Assembly (NCBI GenBank): GCA_936450465.1
Contig: OW388296.1
Span: 44,062,448-44,126,447 of the forward strand
Length of the DNA stretch: 64,000 nt
Origin: Gibbula magus
Lineage: Eukaryota > Mollusca > Gastropoda > Trochida > Trochidae
Direction: 5' to 3'
Shown here piece by piece: positions 32,378-44,984 of this stretch. The notes beneath the pieces were generated by a model, which made no database searches, was not told the origin of the DNA, and saw only the letters and a program-made list of their open reading frames with translations. Position numbers and translations under genes: made by a program. The stretch's first letter is position 1, and each line of letters starts with the position of its first letter.

Positions 32378-35132
32378 CTGGCAAGATGTCTGGTCGTCTA
32401 ATAACATGCTGTCGGCAATGTCTGTGCCTTCCGAGGTTTATGCGATCTTAAATCATCTAGATAACCAGTGTTTGGTAACCAATTTACACCTCAGACCCTT
32501 AGAACTACCAATCTAAAATTACAAAGTTACACTATTCATATAGATATATTGATGTGTTGTATAGTCTAATTGTATATAATTTCATCGAGTCTATCCTCAT
32601 ATTCACCATTGTTGTTACATGTATTGTATATAATTTCAATAATAGGATTGTGTTGCATGTATGTATCACAGTTCTCATAATTATTTGATATTGGATTATT
32701 TGACTCTTCATTTGCATTCATTACGGTTCACGTATTTAACATGTGGAAGCATATGAACAAGACATAGGGTTTAGCTGTGTCTTGTGATTCAAGTGAAGAG
32801 GTAGATTTATATAAAGATAAAAATGACAAAAGACACGAAAGTTGCAAATATACTTTGAGGAATTTGAAAGCAGTCGAGAAGATGTTTTTTGGGATGACAT
32901 TGTATACATTCAGTCAATCACATCAGAATAACAACATTGTCAACAAAATGTATTCGTATTCTGTCAGCAACAAATATATCTGAGACGTATCCAGTTTCGT
33001 ATCGACCTCGTTGCAATCAATATAATAAACCTTGAAGCACGAGTCTTTCCTTTTCTGAAACTGTCCACTGCTAAAGGGCAGAAGTCATGCCTATAATGCA
33101 GGTTGAAGATCATTGATCTTTACGGACAGTGTCCACTTCACATCTACCAGCCTTTGAAATATTGGAATGATAAGAAATGCTACCAAATGTATATTATTAA
33201 GCTTGTTCTGCTGGCAATGCATAACAAAACACAATAGTTCATTTCACTGGTTGTTATTTCGTCCTTGATGTAACTAACGTGATAGTATATAAGCATAATT
33301 TACAAACAAACAACATTAATTATCTTTTATAATATTTATTTGGATTTCATATGTATGTGCCGAAATATGTACTGGTTTAAGTTATAATAATTTCACTCGA
33401 CATGCATATCATACCAAATCCTAAAATATATGACAATTACTTGTTTTAAATTAAAATCGAGCAACAGCGTTATACATGCACAGAAACCGGCAAATGTACA
33501 AGTACAGTAGTTAAATGACCTATAAAACATTATCAAACGAAATCTGTCACATTGTCTGTTAATTTACAGAATAACGTTTCAATGTTAGGCGCGTGCCAGC
33601 TGATGTATGTTGTCCAGTTTTCATTTTAAAAATCAACTTTGTACTATCACTAAATGTATTCTGACTGAATTAAAATGGTAATTGTCAGCAACAGTCAGTA
33701 TACTTCGATAAAATAACACAATTTATAGCTTATAGCTTAATGTGATTCCAACAAAATTCTTAATGTCTCTTTAAGCATCAACCTTGCCTCCCATTCTTGA
33801 TTTTAGGATAGAATGACAATGATCATAGTGTTGTTATTGGATAATCTAACTTGGAACATTTTTCAGCCATTCTAAACATTTATCAGACGTTAAGGATTAA
33901 CATGGTATTGATTAATCCACAGAGGGCAACCTTAAGTACCAGTCACAACGTAACTGAATACCATTTGCCAATGATTATTATTGTTGAAAAGGGTAACAGG
34001 AACTATTATAATTGGAAAGAAGCCACTTAGCATTAGCTCAACCCTGTCTCGAATACAGCATAGGTTTGAATTACACAATTGGATTGAGAGCAGACCTTTC
34101 ATTAACAACAAATCGTTATCCAGTTGAAAATAATCTTTCAAAATATATCCTTTTTATGTCAGGATTAATTCCAGTAGCGTGATCAGATAAGCCTTTTCCT
34201 TTTAACGTGTATAACTTCAGCCATATTTGTAACCTCATCCATAGAAACACCAATCAATACACAGCTAAGCTGTATTATACAACATTAACTGTATCATTAC
34301 AACACAGCTGAGGCAGAATGTTTACCTTTCTTTACTAAGTATGCACAAGTTATTTTACACGTCGGGTTTGTTGCAACGGGAATATTGTGCTTTGTTTCTA
34401 GGGACACGATATTGTTCAAGGATATTTTCACAATCACTTGAATTTTGCGTTGTATTAAGCTTTGAAGTATGGACACTAAAGAATCACATCGCTTTTAGGT
34501 ACTTATATCAGGATCATGCGCAACTCAGACTTAAGCGCAGCTATTGCAATGCATTTCATTTTAAAAGTAACCGGTAGTGCATTGACAATATTTAAAAAAA
34601 AAATATTATTACATTAATAATAGTACATATTGAATACATTTCTTGATGTTTATTTTTTATTTTTTAACCATAAATCATTCATAATACAATTATAAATATT
34701 AACTAGTACATGTACATCTATTTATCAAGATATGTTTTTAAAATCTATGCAATTATTTTACTGTTTACCTACTTTCTGTTCTCTTCTGTCAATCTTGTTT
34801 TAAATATGCTGTAGTTATATAAACACTAGGAACAGAACTTTCTAATATGTATACCTTGAATCCACTCATTTCATTTGAGTAAAATATGTTTAAAACAAAC
34901 GTAAATAGTTCCATCAATGGCCAAATAACGAGAATGACTGAAGGGCTAAAAACTATAAATATTATATTTGTGTTTTACTTGTTTTTTGATATAGGTATTA
35001 GCAGTTTTCAAGAAGGTTAAAGGACACGATGGCATGAAAGTTCTTGGTGATTAAAAGGTCATCTGATATGATCCAGAATCACATAGACTACGTGAGAGAG
35101 GCAGAAATTGCCGACAGCATGTTATTAGACTA
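32378..35132. mobile_element. Putative long TIR element, copy A (about 2.75 kb)
   Basis: The left arm CTGGCAAGATGTCTGG.CGTCTAATAACATGCTGTCGG (32378 on) is answered by the inverse at about 35100-35132 (CCGACAGCATGTTATTAGAC). In copy B, arm pairing continues inward to about 85 bp (TAATGCGAT.CT..ATCAT ... ATGACC). The copy B equivalent is 56157-59365. A single left-type arm also lies near 38885-38925. The interior is AT-rich with no transposase. A solo-arm family with no proven target duplication keeps confidence moderate. Confidence 0.5.
33030..33150 (-). repeat. Dispersed unit D, inverted, copy A3
   Basis: The reverse complement reads GTGAAGTGGACACTGTCCGT, then a diverged middle, then CTGCCCTTTAGCAGTGGACA and CAGAAAAGGAAAGACTCGTG. 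It matches the order of the unit at 22673-22815. Confidence 0.65.
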
Positions 35133-38100
35133 ATATTACCATATTTATTGGCGGATTTTATCAATTATTTATAAACATTTCATAACAGTGTATATATGAA
35201 AGTGTACGGCATAGATAGTGTCAACATCGTGGCCATAGTTACACCAAGTGTCTCTTTATTGGTAACACGTTTTATTACTTATTTATAAACGTTTTCATTT
35301 CGAGTTTACACATGAAATATTAGGGAATTAACATTAAAAGAGACATAATAAAGATGAATGCCTCATAACAAATTTCTATGAACAATACTTAAATCTTCCA
35401 ATTAAAATAAATATCTTGACCTTAGTTCCACTACACGTTTCTCAACTCACTCAATGTTTTGCAGTCTATCACACTGAAGCAGGTTATCGGGACGAACCAT
35501 CTAAACATCTAAACAATGTTGCTAACTGTAATATCACCTAATCAATTCAATAGAGCAAAAGGCATGAACCAGACAGGACTCTTAAAAATATCAAAATTGA
35601 AACAAATAAATTAAATTAAATATGTTGTGTAATGAGTGTCTATTTTATTTGCAGTTCACGAATTCAGTGTTCACAAATTCGAAAAAATATGCTGCCAAGA
35701 AACCATTTAAATGTATGAAACTCAGTTTAAAACAAAATGTATTAAACAATATCACATATGTTGTTGACCTAGCTCATTCTAATGAAGTTAGTAACCACAA
35801 TTTTTGTGTGAAACTTAATCAGAAACCTGCTGTCCCCAAGGGAGATATTTGTTGTACTGGGTTAAAATGTCAGTTACCCCTCCCTTCAATCAACTAGATT
35901 AGGATGAATTCATCGTTCATCTTTTGTGTCATTGGGGTAGAGTTCGAAATCATTTATGAAAAACATGAGATACGTATTTTATGTATGCCACTTCTAAGTG
36001 CCCTTCAAACATCTGATTATTTGTTTTGGCAATTATAATTCTTAGTTGTTATATGATATCATACAGTACTAGTTTCGATGTGATTAGTCTTAATTGCACA
36101 GAAACATGTAACATGAGATCAAATAACACTGGCTTAGTCTTAAATAACAAATCAACGTGTTTATAATAAACAAGACTTTGAATAATTGCGTTTTTGTATT
36201 TTTGTATAAGGTAAAAGCATTAACCATTCAGGAGTGGTTATTGGTATCTGTAAACTATATAATTATGGTTACTCAAAGAAGAATACACTCTACAACCCCA
36301 TTACAGAAGCTAAATGAGAGTCAACAAGTTTAACGACTATTACAAATACTTTGATCTCTTCAACTAAGCTTTTTATAACTTAGGGCAACTGTTAAAATAA
36401 TAATTGGTAATCATAGAAAAACAATCGAAAATTTATTTTTGCAATGCTTACAACGTCCTATGCATTCCGGATCCCTCCCAGCACATTGACAGTTTGTATA
36501 CTAATAATAATGACGACATCGAGCATTGTAGCTTGCGCTAATGTTAAAGAGACAGAATGTTTGACATTTAAACCAAAATTGACAGAATATGAAAATATGA
36601 AAAAATATGCTGTCGACTAATGTACCTTCTTTGAATATATTGCATTGACAAATCATTGTTGTAACAGGTTATGAAAAAGGCAACAAATAATTCCAAAGCG
36701 ACGATTTTGAAGGAAACATGAAAAACGTGATCTCATAAAAATCAAATTGATGTTTTAGTGGAGGATTAAAATATGTTACATTTTGGTTGCTTGATTTTCC
36801 TTTTCCCGGTAAATCCCCTTGTAAATGTATTGATCTCATAATCACATTGTATGCCATTATTATGTACACTAAGGACTTGTTCAATAATTTCGGAACAATA
36901 AACGAACAAGAATTGATCAGTATATTAGCAAGTGATTTCCACAAAAGAGTTGATGATCAGAGCGGCCAAATTTTGCTTTTAATTGTATTACTTCCTGTCA
37001 TGGCAACATATCTTCTACAAAGACACTACATCAGTAACAACCATGTAGAATCGATGACTTCTCCCATGCGTTATGAATGAAAATCATGCAAATGGTTTCT
37101 TGTTTTAGACACGGCTGATGGACAAATGTTTTTTTCGATGAAAATACATGTTAATGAGACCAACAAAATCTAAATAGGAATATTGGCATTATTAAGTTGA
37201 TGTTCATGTTACAACAATAATCTATTTCATTTGCGATTTGAAATTTGTTCCTCCATTAATTGAACATATTTTGTTGGTAGGAAATAAACACGATTATAGC
37301 GAGTAGCAGCACTAAAGTATACATTAATGTAACAGGTCATAAGAAATGTCAATCATATTCCATTACAGACATTGAACATTTAGAAAACATTAAATATAAA
37401 TAACGATCATTTAAGTAAAAAAAGATGACCTTCTGAAAGAGTTGTTATAACTAAAACAGAAGACAATCTAATTACCTTAGTGCATCAGTAACATAAAAAA
37501 ACCACACTGTTCAAACAAATAAAAGGAAAGGATCCCGGATTGAAGCATGTTTGCATTCATTACACTTTTGACTCATATTTACCGGGGACACAAGAAACTA
37601 TGAGAAATGTTCAACAAAATGAAACACACAATATTTGCTGCTGGATAAATGATGTTGAATGTCTCTTATGAGGATATATCTCGTACAGGAATAATTAAAT
37701 CTTATTCATGAGAGTATGATACTTATTTATGTATAATGTAGGGCCTTCAGCAGCCACAGGTAGATTGGATTATTGGTGCAATGCAATAAAACCTATTTAT
37801 TAGTATTAATATAATATGTTGTCGTACCTTCTTGCACTTATATTTATTGACGCATCACTGCTGTATGACGTCAAAAACAAGTCAAAAAACAAATTTGGAC
37901 TCTCCTATTTCATCTAGTTAATTAGATTCGAAATCAACAACTTCGTAAAAAACCGGTTTCTCAGTTATATGAAGAGATACTGTTTTATTTAACTTTAATT
38001 CGCTTCTTCAGACATGATGTAACTCTATTTCAGTACTATGTTTGGCTCGTGGATTGAAGTATCTTGTATTGTGTATGGTTTTGTTTTTTTGGCCCCTGAG

Positions 38101-40722
38101 TGTAATGTTAAAATATTATATTTTGTACCCAGAGTAACAAAATCGAAATGCTTGAATTGAGAAGTATTGAACACTTGATAATACTAAGAGTAACTATTTA
38201 ATGTAAGTTTGTTTCAATAAATTTATATTTTACATTTATATCAACATTCCGTGACAGGTACTCTACTGCAATGATTTAATTCCATGAACATCAATCTTGA
38301 GCAAGATTGATTATGAGTTCACAGTTGACAAACAAGTCACTTATTTCAGATTCTAATTAGTGTAGTTCTTCAAAACTTAAAAAATCAAGCTACCTCAATA
38401 TTGGATTCACATTTGACAAGCAAAGCAATTGATTTCAGATTCTAATTATTGGAGTTCCTCGTAACAGTTGATGATGGTGAATTTCATCATCAAGGTATCC
38501 ACTGCAGCTAGATTCAGGAACATATGTAAACTGTGATGTTATGAAGACTATACAAATTAAAAAGCAGCTTCTAGGGTAATTGATAGTTCACAATGTATAA
38601 GTTAACGTTGTTGATTATTTAACGGTAAAATTCGACCTGAATTTCTTTTGTGGTGACATAATCTCAAGGGTTACTTCAACTTGTGCAAAATGTTAATTAA
38701 TGCATGAAAAAACATTAAGAGGACATCTCTTTGTTAGTGTTGAAACTTTGGTTGAACATAGCATGTTGATTAATGAGTTTCTTTTGATAAATTTCTATCA
38801 CAAAAAGGACTTCTCGAAGTAATTGAAAATGTATGTACATTTGTAATATTACACTTACATAAACTTAGTACCATTTTGAGCTAGCCAGGCGTCTGGCAGT
38901 CTAATAAAATGCTGTTGGCAATGTCTACCTCATCCCAAGTTTATTATTTCCAAAATTCCCTCCAATGACCTGTGTTTTGGAACTGAAAAACTACCAACTT
39001 GTAGTAACTTGCCTATGTCTTTGTCAGACACTTGTAGTTATTTAATGACGTATATAACGTGTTTGCATTTTTTTGTTCAATGTCCCTTCCGAAAGGGCCA
39101 TTTTAGTTACGACTTGTACTGTTCAAATTCTGTTGCATTGTTAGAACTCCCAAATCGTATCAACTATTTTATCAAATATTAATTTCAGCACCACTCTGAT
39201 AGGATTATGAGGGCGCAAACGCGTCCTACAAAAAAATACTTTTGTACTATTGCAGAAATTGTGATCACAAATATTATATATTATACACATTAAAAAGGTT
39301 TTCAAGTATTAAAATATGTGCAAACAAGTATTTCACAGAGCAATTAATTAATAACAAAACAATTTCAAGTGACAAAGCACACATCACCAAGCAGTTTAGT
39401 CTATAATAATTTGTTTTATCCCACACTCAATCTGGAAATAAAGATTGTTAAAATGTTTAAAACATAATCTTTAACATTTAATAATTAAAAAATAGTGTAT
39501 CAATTAAAAAAACAAACAAACATGCACATTGCATGTACGCGATTAAAGACATTTGTACATGTGTTATGTTCTCTTGTAAGTCCATAAGAATCTAATGGAT
39601 ATATTTCGAAGAATATGAAACATATGGATTTATATGAAATGTGGTAATTGACGTATTTCGTATTGAAGGTGAATCGCCGAGAATAGCTTGACGATTTTCC
39701 ACCTATATGATCTTATATCTTATGACAAGTTAACTCATCTGAATACGAACTGATTGTCAATCACGTTAGTGCTTCTAGCCTTATGCGTGTTTGCTTTATA
39801 TAATGATTCAAGCTTTTACGCAGACAATGATATCAGTATTCCTTCATTAACGTGCCATGTTATTGAAAGATATTTGTTCATAAATAACATTTGGTTCATT
39901 CGGTTTGACTTGTCATTGAACCGTCAAGATATGAAGACGTACTTTCGAACTGATTTATTAAATAATTGAAAATCTGTAATCGCTATAAGTGTTCTTTATC
40001 ATGGTTTAATGCATTTGAATTTTATCCCTGCAATACTTTCTCAAAAACATGTCCATATTATTTTCCAGTTGGGAACATGAACATAAACCTTACATTTTAA
40101 GGGAAAACGTTACAGACAGACTTTTATTCAATAACCTTTCTTCCACTGCGTTCAAGAAGATATATTTCATTTTTCTGTTCATGCTGCGTATGGATTTGCC
40201 CTTTTGTGATCATATGAGATGAATAAAGTTAGTCCTGATTGCACTTTTTGATTATTAAATATCAACAGCTGACATTAAAGTCAAAATCTAACATATAAAA
40301 CATGATTATATGCACCAAAAGCTTTGATCATAGCAAATATTCCACAATAAAAAAGAAAATTGTATTTCAAAATAAATGTTAATATGTCACTTTAGATTAA
40401 TACTGTAAATTGTATTTTAAGAAAACTTTGATATTGCTTTTGCATTGGATAACAAAAAGATTAACAAATTTATATTTGTAGACAATGAAATGTACATATA
40501 TCGACATGATATCTCTAATTATCTATCCTAAAGCATTTCAGGAATGTCACTGACTATATACGAAATATATCAATCTAAACTTCAGTTGATTAGATATACG
40601 TAATAACAGCTGCACCCTGAAAAATCACGCAATTGTGTATCTAAGTACAAATATCATGTTATTTGGATTTTCATATTAAGATGTTTTTATGTTACTACTT
40701 CAATAATTTGAACTCATACTAA
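35133..40722. other. Copy A, long non-coding tract
   Basis: Collinear with 59366-64000 of copy B up to about 38820; beyond that the copy B partner lies outside the window. About 35775-35910 holds the inverted partner of the TCTCCCTTGGGG block at 31049-31170. Open frames at 35622 and 36787 are recognisable in copy B (59838, 61717) but carry frame-changing indels there, so coding function is not supported. Nothing else identified. Confidence 0.55.
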
Positions 40723-40880
40723 ACTGCCAGGCAGAAAAACAGTACTAACCTCAGTTGGTTTTATCATATGTATGATTTTTAATTGCTAATATCTCAAGTT
40801 TTTAATGTCATACACTAAAACTGAAAAATGTATGAGATTTGTCAGCAGTCTAAGAATACTTCTACATGTTTATTTACAAA
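40723..40880 (+). mobile_element. Terminal fragment of the short TIR family (see 27411-27837)
   Basis: It starts TAAACTGCCAGGCAGAAAAA and matches the inverted right end of 53573-54080 through TCAGTTGGTTTTATCATATG, ATGATTTTTAATTGC.AATATCTCAAG, GTCAGCAGTC and CTACATGTTTA. No matching opposite end is found downstream. Confidence 0.6.
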
Positions 40881-40934
40881 AAATTAAAAAAAAAAAATTA
40901 AACAATCTTCGGAAATAATTTTGGATGAAACACA

Positions 40935-41395
40935 ATTTTAATGCTACTGACTCAATCGTCATCAGAAAAAGCCACTTTCATGACCATTTCATGACCAGTT
41001 CGGGTTAATAGGCTACCTACTCATATAGCCGGTTGATTTAGCCACTTGAACTGCCTTCTTTACCTTCAATGTAGCATTTTAAAGCTACGGACTCAATCAT
41101 CATCTTAAAAAAATCAATTTTATGACCTTTATCACCTTGCAGATCGGGTTAATAGGCTACCTACTCATATATCCGGTTGCGAAAGCCACTAGAAGTGCCT
41201 TTTGACCTTCAATGTAGCGTTTAAATGATATTTACTCAATTATCATCCTAACAAGCCAATATTATTACCATTCTCACCTTAGAATTCGACTTTATAGGCT
41301 ACCTACTCATATATCCGGTTGAGAAATCCACTTGAACTGCCTTCTTCACCTTCAATGTAGCTACTGTCTCAATCGTCATCTTAAAAAAACAATTT
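40935..41395 (+). repeat. Satellite, about 143-bp monomer, 3.2 copies, at the A/B junction
   Basis: The phase marker GGCTACCTACTCATATA occurs at 41011, 41155 and 41297, giving periods of 144 and 142. Each monomer also has ACTCAATCrTCATC, GGGTTAATA (or its variant), TCCGGTTG, CCACTTGAACTGCCTTCTT and ACCTTCAATGTAGC. The third monomer is the most diverged. The array ends within about 10 bp of where copy B homology begins (GGCTTGATAAGGCC at 41402). Confidence 0.88.
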
Positions 41396-42668
41396 TATTT
41401 TCATTTATTGGCTTGATAAGGCCAATTGACTGAACTCATCTTGATCCTCCACACTATTTATACCAACGTCAAGTCAAATTCTCTGACCATGTTTCAGAAA
41501 GGAACAGTTTGTTGACACTGATTCCCCTTATGTGGACGTTCTATGTTCACAGATTATCCACATCAACAAGTTTAGTCTCATCGACCTTCTGCACTTAATA
41601 TAAAATATGATTTGATAATTGTCTATCCTACAATCCGTTATCATTGTAGCTTTTGTATTCTAAATATGAAGTTATCATTAAATTTTCCCGACAATATTAC
41701 TCTGAACAGAAATTTCATGTTCTTGCCACAAGCAACAGCAGTTTGATTTTCTTAAAAAGATTGATTAAACTTTATTTAGAATTTTGACGTCAGTTATTTC
41801 TCAAAGACAATATCATGACATTTCTCAATATCCTAAATTACTCGTGGTGTGGTAACACTGACATACAGTGTTCATGTAAGGATGAAGCCGTTAATGTCAA
41901 GCGATCTTGAAAAAATACGTATTTCATGTGACACCTATTATGACCACGCATATTGTTAATCATCTGATTTATTTGGTGGATCAGTCTTAATACCGTTGCA
42001 AGCTATTGCAAACATGAAGATTTAAATACTCATCGTGATTTTGTTTTCTGACAGACTTCAGTGTAGTTATAAAATACACGTTTTGGTGATTTTTTCTTCA
42101 GTCATCTAACAACAAACCTTTGTAGTCGTTAGGTTTTATTGCATTGCGGGGAGAATATGTTAAATATGTTATCTTAAATTTATTAACTAAGACTATGATA
42201 TGTATTTATGATATTCTCTTTAAAAATAAATATCCTATCAGGATGAACGTATAGTTATGAACATTTTAAAAGCCAGCCAGTGTGAAGCTGAAATCTCACT
42301 TGTAGTCGAGAAGAATGTTGTTCAGTGTATCAAAATGTCCTCTTTCAAAACATTATTTTAAATGAAAAATTTAAAATACACCTGATTCATTTGGACGTCA
42401 ATGACAAATTGAAAGGAAGAAAATCTGAATTAATCATTGTGATGATACCAGATGTCTACAGAAGATGTTTAACTATACTCGGCAAAAAAGGAAACGCATA
42501 ACAGAAAATTACTACAAAAAATCTTTACTGACAAGAGGTGATAATAGCAAATATCATAGTGGTATCTATATAATTTTCATACGAATAACGAGGGAATGTC
42601 TCCTCTATGTATCCCACTCGTTAAATGTCAAGAAAAACGTCAACGTCAGTGACAGCACAATGCAAAAG

Positions 42669-43421
42669 TCAGTATCTGGTATGACCACCATTGGCATGAA
42701 TCACAGATCGGCATCGTCTTGGCATCGACGCTATCAATGTCCTGATTTGACGCTGGGGAATTCTTCTCCACTCTTCCTGCAAGGCCTGGCACAGTTGTTG
42801 ATGAGTCTGCAGTTGTGGCTGTCGCCGTCGTGCACATCGATCAAGATTATCCCAAAGATGCTCAATAGGATTTAAATCTGGGGATTTGGAGAACAGTCGG
42901 AAACGTTCCCCTCAACGTCTGTAAACTCGAGCTCTGTTATCACTATGGTACAACAAGAACCGGGATTCGTCACTAAACCATATTTGTCTCCAGTTGACAA
43001 GGTTCCACATCTGAAGACGTCGACTCCATCGGAGACGTTCCCGGCGATGATGGCGTCTCAAAAACGGTCCAACGTAGGGTCTCATGGGTCGTATTCCGTG
43101 CTGCCGTAGACGATTTCTGACGGTTTGTGCTGATAGCCGTCGAAGACCAGGGACGTTGTTTGCTGTGTAGGCGGCGCTGGTGGTTCTGTGCCTTAGATGG
43201 GTAACCCAGATGTAGCGGTCTTGTGCGGGAGTTGTCGCCCTTGGACGGCCACTTCTCGGTCGATCTCTTGTAGAGTTGAATGTCTGGAAACGATGCCACA
43301 GTCGGGAAATCGTGCTCTGGTGAACATTCAGGTGTCGGGCAACCGCTGACTGGGACTCTCCAGCCTCTAGACATCCGATGGCTCTGTTCCGGGCTGCAAG
43401 ATCTAACCTCGGCATTTTCAC
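42669..43421 (-). pseudogene. Tc1-like transposase, internally deleted
   Basis: The minus-strand reading starts at 43421 with MKMPRLDLAARNRAIGC. Next come two helix-turn-helix regions (SQSAVARHLNVHQSTISRLW; GLRRLSAQTVRNRLRQHG), separated by the basic GRPRATT linker and AQDRYI. The first catalytic aspartate is in WFSDESRF. After RVYRR there is a stop TGA (42912-42914) and then GERFR joined directly to SPDLNPIEHLWD, which holds the third acidic residue. The C-terminus runs in the same phase to GGHTRY and a stop at 42669-42671. Roughly 80 residues with the second catalytic aspartate are missing, so it cannot be active. Usual Tc1 transposases are about 340 residues. Confidence 0.92.
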
Positions 43422-43601
43422 TTTCAGTTTCCGGGGTTGATTGCAAGTGTTTCAATGTCGGACTGCCTCCCTTTTATACTCACCACTGGCAAGTGTAATT
43501 CCCCATGTGATGCACGTGCAACATGCTGACAACATTTTCAGCAAGCACTTGTCATGATTTTGTATCGAAATCACTGTATTTTGGCGATCATTCACATGAT
43601 G

Positions 43602-43609
43602 TTGCGTTT
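43602..43609 (+). other. Candidate 8-bp target duplication of the nested element (left)
   Basis: TTGCGTTT here and ATGCGTTT at 47177-47184 bracket 43610-47176. Removing the insert plus one copy restores a Tc1 right terminal repeat, TTGCGTTTCTTATTTTGCC, that mirrors the left one. One of the eight bases differs between the two copies. Confidence 0.6.
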
Positions 43610-43676
43610 AGGTATTCCAATTTAATGTTTACGACATAAACATATATTCCCTAGACATTCAGGTCATAATCATGAT

Positions 43677-44180
43677 AGTCCGGCAGCCAAACCCCGATTT
43701 TCACTCTAGGTGGGAAAGTGCGTCCATAGAAAATGTTTTTACAGAAATTGAACCTTGTGGGTATATACTATAGGAAACTGAATGATGACACTTTGTCATC
43801 ATTGAGCATTTTGAATAATTAATGTTTTAATTAGATAGGGTACACTCCTGATTTCATTTATCCAGACACATCAAGTAATTATATGTAAGTGTTATCAAAA
43901 TTGAAATAAAATTAAGGCAATTATAGACCAATTGTTGTCTATTAGTATTATGAACATAAGTATAAAAAAATGTTGAAAAAAATGAAAGGCCAAAATGTTG
44001 ATAATGGGTCTGGATAAACGAGGTTTTCTGAGCAAATTTGGTTTTCTTACAATAAAATTGGATTTAATGGTGTAATCATTTACTTTTGATTATAATTACG
44101 ATTATTGAATCATAATCAAAAAAGAAATGGTGATAAAGTTTCAGTTAGTGTTTAATTGTTTACTTTTGCCAAATTCTGAA
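43677..44180 (+). repeat. Left arm of the long inverted repeat
   Basis: Begins TAGTCCGGCAGCC and includes GGGAAAGTGCGTCCATAGAA, CTGAATGATGACACTTTGTC, ATCCAGACACATCAAGTAAT and GGATTTAATGGTGTAATCAT. It ends at GCCAAATTCTGAA and pairs with 46650-47140. Confidence 0.88.
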
Positions 44181-44984
44181 ATAGGCCTTCGTGTAAGAAT
44201 GTCACTTCTTGTGGTGAGAAAATGGTGATTTTTTACGATTTTATGGTATTTTAAAAAAAACCAATTTACCATTTTTATTTTGTATTGAAATGAATTTGTT
44301 TATTCATCAAGCAACACATTAATTACAAAGAGTTAATTTCCAAAAGACAAAAACAGGAAATAGGAAAAGTTTAGACCCAAGATTTTAACACGAAGCGGGC
44401 ACTGAAATTGGGCAATTTGAAGGTTAAGTTATTGGATGACAAGAGTAGTCTCCCTAGAAGAAAAAACGTATAACTGCAATGACCTGAAAAGTGACATTAA
44501 AAAGTGTGGGCGTGCACATATTCAAACCTTTATTCAGATAACACTAATGGTGTAGGCGAGACGTTGCAACACATTTTTGAATCAGGAACATCAAACACCT
44601 TGTTATTTCATAGGTCATATGAATCTATGTATACATCAAAACAAAACAGCAAAGACAAAGATAACAGAGACAACGAAAACAACAAACTAAAACAGTTGTT
44701 CGGCTTCTCCAAAGAAATTGCGCAGTTGTACAGACAATAATGTGTTACATTTAAAAGAACACTGTACTGTCTTTCTGTCGAATCAACGGAGCATTGAGTG
44801 CTAGGTTAGGGGGGATGATGAAATGTACATGCATCTGCAGATGCAAGAAATCACGTTTATTTCAAGTATAAATTAATTTTCAAAGGGTCCGTTTCTGCAG
44901 CACGGTTGGCAAAATATGGTGAGTCGATGATGTAGGACTTGTCTCACATACACCATGGTCAGCTACGATGTTGTCGATTTCTTC
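44181..44984. other. Spacer inside the nested element
   Basis: No domain is recognisable. An open frame at 44504-44740 is low-complexity (rich in Asn, Lys and Asp) and unsupported. The 5' part of the Penelope-like coding region would be expected here but is not detectable. Confidence 0.4.

Larger units (their letters stand above)
18700..41400 (+). repeat. Tandem duplication copy A
   Basis: Starting at GCTTGATAAGGCCAATTGAC (18701 and 41403), copy A is collinear and in direct orientation with copy B, with anchors throughout: 20180/41521, 21300/42437, 22420/47862, 25826/51351, 28043/54286, 30060/54888, 32390/56168, 35640/59880, 38280/63462 and 38810/63985. Copies are separated at the 142-144-bp satellite at 40935-41395. 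Copy-A-only material: 18765-20090, about 20380-20590, SINE-A at 21738-21990, 28443-29845, 30530-30940 and SINE-A at 31324-31412. No open frame keeps its phase in both copies over a convincing length, so the unit appears non-coding. Confidence 0.9.

Noticed and set aside
35622..37080. Open frames at 35622-35897 and 36787-37080 with recognisable counterparts in copy B (59838, 61717)
   Set aside because: Similarity reflects the tandem duplication. Frames are broken by indels in one copy and changes do not favour silent sites as far as I can judge by eye.
40935..41395. Possible CRISPR-like array
   Set aside because: Repeat units are contiguous 142-144-bp monomers without unique spacers, in a eukaryotic context. 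It is a satellite.
42973..43455. 160-codon minus-strand open frame
   Set aside because: It overlaps the Tc1 transposase in another phase. The transposase phase has the recognised motifs, so this is a shadow frame.
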